A stretch of 64,000 bases of DNA, from assembly GCF_014161445.1 (NCBI RefSeq), contig NZ_JABBXA010000010.1:186001-250000 (forward strand). Direction: 5' to 3'. Position numbers and translations under genes: made by a program. This document shows positions 61,653 through 64,000 of this stretch, piece after piece; the stretch's first letter is position 1; the number at the start of each line of letters is the position of its first letter. The stretch comes from Microbispora sp. H13382 (lineage in GTDB: Bacteria; Actinomycetota; Actinomycetes; Streptosporangiales; Streptosporangiaceae). Under the pieces are notes generated by a model, which was not told the origin of the DNA, made no database searches, and saw only the letters and a list, made by a program, of their open reading frames with translations.

Positions 61653-62837
61653 ATGGCCAACCCGGTACTCGAAGCGATCACCCAGCGCGCCGAGGAGATC
61701 AGCGCCCTCGGCCCCTCCAACGAGACGCTGTGCCGGCTGGACGACCAGGCCGCCAAGGTGCTGCGCGAAGCGGGCGTCATCCGCATGCTCCAGCCGAAGA
61801 TCCACGGTGGCTTCGAGTTCCACCCGCGCGACTACGCCGAGACGATCATGAAGCTGGCGAGCCTCGACGGCTCGACCGGCTGGGTCGCGGGCGTCGTGGG
61901 CGTGCACCCCTGGGAGATGGCCTTCGCCGACCCGCGGGTCCAGCAGGAGATCTGGGGCGAGAACCAGGACACCTGGATCGCCTCGCCGTACGCGCCGATG
62001 GGCATCGCCCGGCCGGTCGACGGCGGCTACGTCTTCAACGGCCGCTGGCAGTTCTCCTCCGGCACCGACCACTGTGACTGGATCTTCCTGGGCGGCATGC
62101 TCGGCGACGCCGAGGGCAAGATGGCCCAGCCGCCGGTCTCGCTGCACCTCATCCTGCCGCGGTCGGACTACGAGATCGTCGAGGACTCCTGGAACGTCGT
62201 CGGCCTGCGCGGCACCGGCAGCAAGGACATCATCGTCAAGGACGCGTTCGTCCCCGGCTACCGGGTGATCCCCTACAACAAGGTCGTGGACGGCAGCCAG
62301 GCCAAGGAGGCCGGGCTGACCAACCCGCTCTACCACATGCCGTTCTCCGCGGCGTTCCCGCTCGGGATCACCGCCGCGGTCGTCGGCATCGCCGAGGGCG
62401 CGCTCGCGCACCACATGGCGTACCAGAGGAGCCGCGTGCAGATCACCGGCACCAGGATCAAGGACGACCCGTACGTCCTGTACGCGATCAGCGAGGCGGC
62501 GGCCGAGATCGCGGCGGCCCGCTCGGCGCTGCTCGACAACGCCTCGCGGATGTACGACATCGTGGCCTCCGGCCGCGAGGTGACCTTCGACGAGCGGGCC
62601 GTGGGCCGCCGCACCCAGGTCCAGGCGGCCTGGCGCGCGGTGCGGGCGATGGACGAGATCGTGGCCCGGTCGGGCGGCAACGCGATGCGCGTGGACAACC
62701 CGATCCAGCGCTTCTGGCGGGACGCCCACGTCGGGCTGGCCCACGCGATCCACGTGCCCGGCTCGGTCTTCCACGTCTCCGCCCTGACGCAGCTCGGCAT
62801 CGAGCCGCCGCACGGCCCGATGCGCTCGATGATCTGA
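61653..62837 (+). CDS. hsaA: 3-HSA hydroxylase oxygenase component (HsaA-like)
   Basis: 394-aa flavin-dependent monooxygenase of the acyl-CoA-dehydrogenase fold: SLDGSTGWVAGVVGVHPWEMAF, GRWQFSSGTDHCDWIFLG, VVGLRGTGSKDI and a C-terminal DAHVGLAHAIHVPGSVFHV. It hydroxylates the phenolic secosteroid 3-HSA to the catechol using reduced flavin from a separate reductase (HsaB), which is not in the window. ATG 8 bp after hsaF. Last gene of the operon. Confidence 0.92.
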   Translation: MANPVLEAITQRAEEISALGPSNETLCRLDDQAAKVLREAGVIRMLQPKIHGGFEFHPRDYAETIMKLASLDGSTGWVAGVVGVHPWEMAFADPRVQQEIWGENQDTWIASPYAPMGIARPVDGGYVFNGRWQFSSGTDHCDWIFLGGMLGDAEGKMAQPPVSLHLILPRSDYEIVEDSWNVVGLRGTGSKDIIVKDAFVPGYRVIPYNKVVDGSQAKEAGLTNPLYHMPFSAAFPLGITAAVVGIAEGALAHHMAYQRSRVQITGTRIKDDPYVLYAISEAAAEIAAARSALLDNASRMYDIVASGREVTFDERAVGRRTQVQAAWRAVRAMDEIVARSGGNAMRVDNPIQRFWRDAHVGLAHAIHVPGSVFHVSALTQLGIEPPHGPMRSMI

Positions 62838-62880
62838 AGAGTGCCGGTTCCCGCCGGCGAGCGTGCCGGAGTCGAAGCCG

Positions 62881-64000
62881 TCAGGACTGGGCGAACATCT
62901 GGTCGTAGACGCCGGAGTGCCGGCGTCCGGCCATGAAGTCCAGGAACCGGCGGACGAACTCGCCACGGGTCAGCCGTTCGCCGACGTCTCCGCCGCCCGG
63001 GTCCTGATCGAAGGCCGTCCGGAAGAGAGCCCGGCACTCCCGGGCGTCGATGACCTGGTCGTCGTCCGTGTCGGTGACGTCGAACAGGACCTCGGCGATC
63101 CTGATGAGGGCGGGGCCGGCCATGGCGGCCGCCGCCGCGGCGTACTCGCCGCCGGTGATGCGTCCGTCGCCGTCGGTGTCGAGCTCCTTCTGCAGCTCGC
63201 GCCACCAGTCGGCGAAGGCGGCGAACAGGCGATCCTCGTCCTGGGTGTCCAGGTCGAGACGGGTGGCGATCTCCCGGGCCATCGCGGCGAGGTCGGGCCA
63301 GCGGAGGTGGCCGTCGCCGGTCTGATCGAGGACCTCGGAGAAGAAGCGCGAGGCGGAGCGCACCGCTGAGTCGCCGGCGGCCGCCGTCTCCTGACCGGGC
63401 GTGATGAGGCGCAGGAGCGCCCCGGCTTTCGCCATGCCACGGCGTAGCCCCGCCAGTGCCTCGCCGCCCCGCTGCGGCGTGTAGCCCGGGTCGAGCATGG
63501 TCATGACCGTGTCGAGCCGTGTCCACGACTCCGGCAGCAGCCGCGTCGCGAGACTCGTGGACAGGCAGGCGGCGTGCATCAGCGTGCGCGTGCCGGGCAC
63601 CTCGGCGAGGCCCAGTCGCGCGCGGAGCGACTCGGGCAGCGACGCCACGATGATCGCGCTGGCCGTGGGGCCGGCGATCGCCCTGCCCGCCGCCCACACG
63701 GCCGGCCGGTCGCGGAGCAGAGGGGGCGCGGGTACCTGCGCGAAAAGGCGGTCGAGGATGACGTGGACCGCTTCGGTGTTCTCCAGCCGCTCCTCGACGA
63801 CGGACGTGTAGTAGCGCCAGAACTCCCGCAATGTGGGCGGAAGCTTGCCGCCGTAGGGGTCCATCAGTGCGAGGAACGCCTGGAACTCGGCGTACAGCCG
63901 GTCCAGGGCGGGGCCGTCGAGGGACTCGCCGCTGAGCCGGTACATCGTGACAGTGGACTCGAACAGCGTCGCCACCACCCAGGCGCGAACCTCGGGATCC
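62881..64000 (-). CDS. MpaB/DUF2236 oxygenase with C-terminal EF-hands (5' part outside)
   Basis: The gene enters from beyond the window end; 373 C-terminal residues are visible. The first about 190 (DPEVRAWVVATLFESTVTMYRLSG; DPYGGKLPPTLREFWRYYTSV) match the C-terminal half of the DUF2236 family, which includes MpaB and latex-clearing haem oxygenases. The rest has EF-hand-like loops: DQTGDGHLRWPDL, DTDGDGRITGGEY and DTDDDQVIDAREC, the central one nearly canonical for calcium. This fusion is unusual to me. Convergent with hsaA, 43 bp apart. Confidence 0.78.
   Translation of the reverse strand, partial: DPEVRAWVVATLFESTVTMYRLSGESLDGPALDRLYAEFQAFLALMDPYGGKLPPTLREFWRYYTSVVEERLENTEAVHVILDRLFAQVPAPPLLRDRPAVWAAGRAIAGPTASAIIVASLPESLRARLGLAEVPGTRTLMHAACLSTSLATRLLPESWTRLDTVMTMLDPGYTPQRGGEALAGLRRGMAKAGALLRLITPGQETAAAGDSAVRSASRFFSEVLDQTGDGHLRWPDLAAMAREIATRLDLDTQDEDRLFAAFADWWRELQKELDTDGDGRITGGEYAAAAAAMAGPALIRIAEVLFDVTDTDDDQVIDARECRALFRTAFDQDPGGGDVGERLTRGEFVRRFLDFMAGRRHSGVYDQMFAQS

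Overview
The window is very GC-rich, has short intergenic gaps, uses many GTG starts, and joins most operon genes by 4-bp ATGA or GTGA overlaps. It also encodes two F420-type luciferase-like oxidoreductases, a PASTA-less Ser/Thr kinase, TetR, IclR and Lrp regulators, a 13E12-type DUF222/HNH gene and secreted cellulolytic enzymes. Together these indicate a filamentous actinomycete, most plausibly of the Streptosporangiales. The genus cannot be fixed from the sequence alone. No rRNA, tRNA, CRISPR array, integrase or transposase was seen.

Layout. 1-3232: the end of an unknown gene, then a sugar ABC importer (lipoprotein plus two permeases, no ATPase). 3344-5069: an NmrA-like Rossmann protein and a haloalkane-dehalogenase-like hydrolase behind two operator-like palindromes. 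5299-5991: a secreted GH12 endoglucanase. 6169-14958: a complete four-gene Wadjet type II (jetABCD) anti-plasmid operon whose SMC-like JetC and Toprim JetD carry in-frame 15-bp repeats. 15021-23658: an acyl-CoA synthetase, a Ser/Thr kinase, and an Lrp regulator divergent from a fused indolepyruvate:ferredoxin oxidoreductase with an acyl-CoA dehydrogenase. 24438-33765 (minus strand): a ten-gene run matching the nitrogen-starvation cluster of MSMEG_0565-0572/Sll0783 proteins, related to nit1C cyanide/nitrile clusters. Upstream of it is a GlnR-like box, and it holds two paralogous nitrilase-fold proteins, one of which has lost the catalytic Cys and Glu.

33872-41658: a TetR-monooxygenase pair, a DMT transporter, an AA10 lytic polysaccharide monooxygenase behind a CebR-type operator, an M28 aminopeptidase, a D,D-carboxypeptidase and a thiolase. 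41704-48767: a tandem SUKH (SMI1/KNR4) gene broken by a 52-bp deletion, two divergent acyl-CoA dehydrogenases that look like catalytic and non-catalytic partners, a C39-like secreted peptidase, a TetR gene that appears leaderless and starts inside its own palindrome, and a membrane alpha/beta-hydrolase. 48904-52147: two luciferase-like oxidoreductase/SnoaL-like units facing each other across a shared terminator.

52365-62837: an IclR regulator, a frameshifted DUF222/HNH gene, and a steroid ring-degradation operon (hsaD-kstD-kshB-hsaE-hsaG-hsaF-hsaA). The extradiol dioxygenase hsaC, the flavin reductase hsaB and the oxygenase kshA are not in the window. The window ends inside an MpaB/DUF2236 protein fused to EF-hands.

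Taken together this is a saprophyte's catabolic region (cellulose, aromatic amino acids, acyl-CoAs, steroids, nitriles) with one defence island. The strongest leads are the live/dead nitrilase pair under a probable GlnR site, the repeat-expanded Wadjet proteins, and the tandem SUKH gene whose inactivating deletion can be read against its own second copy.
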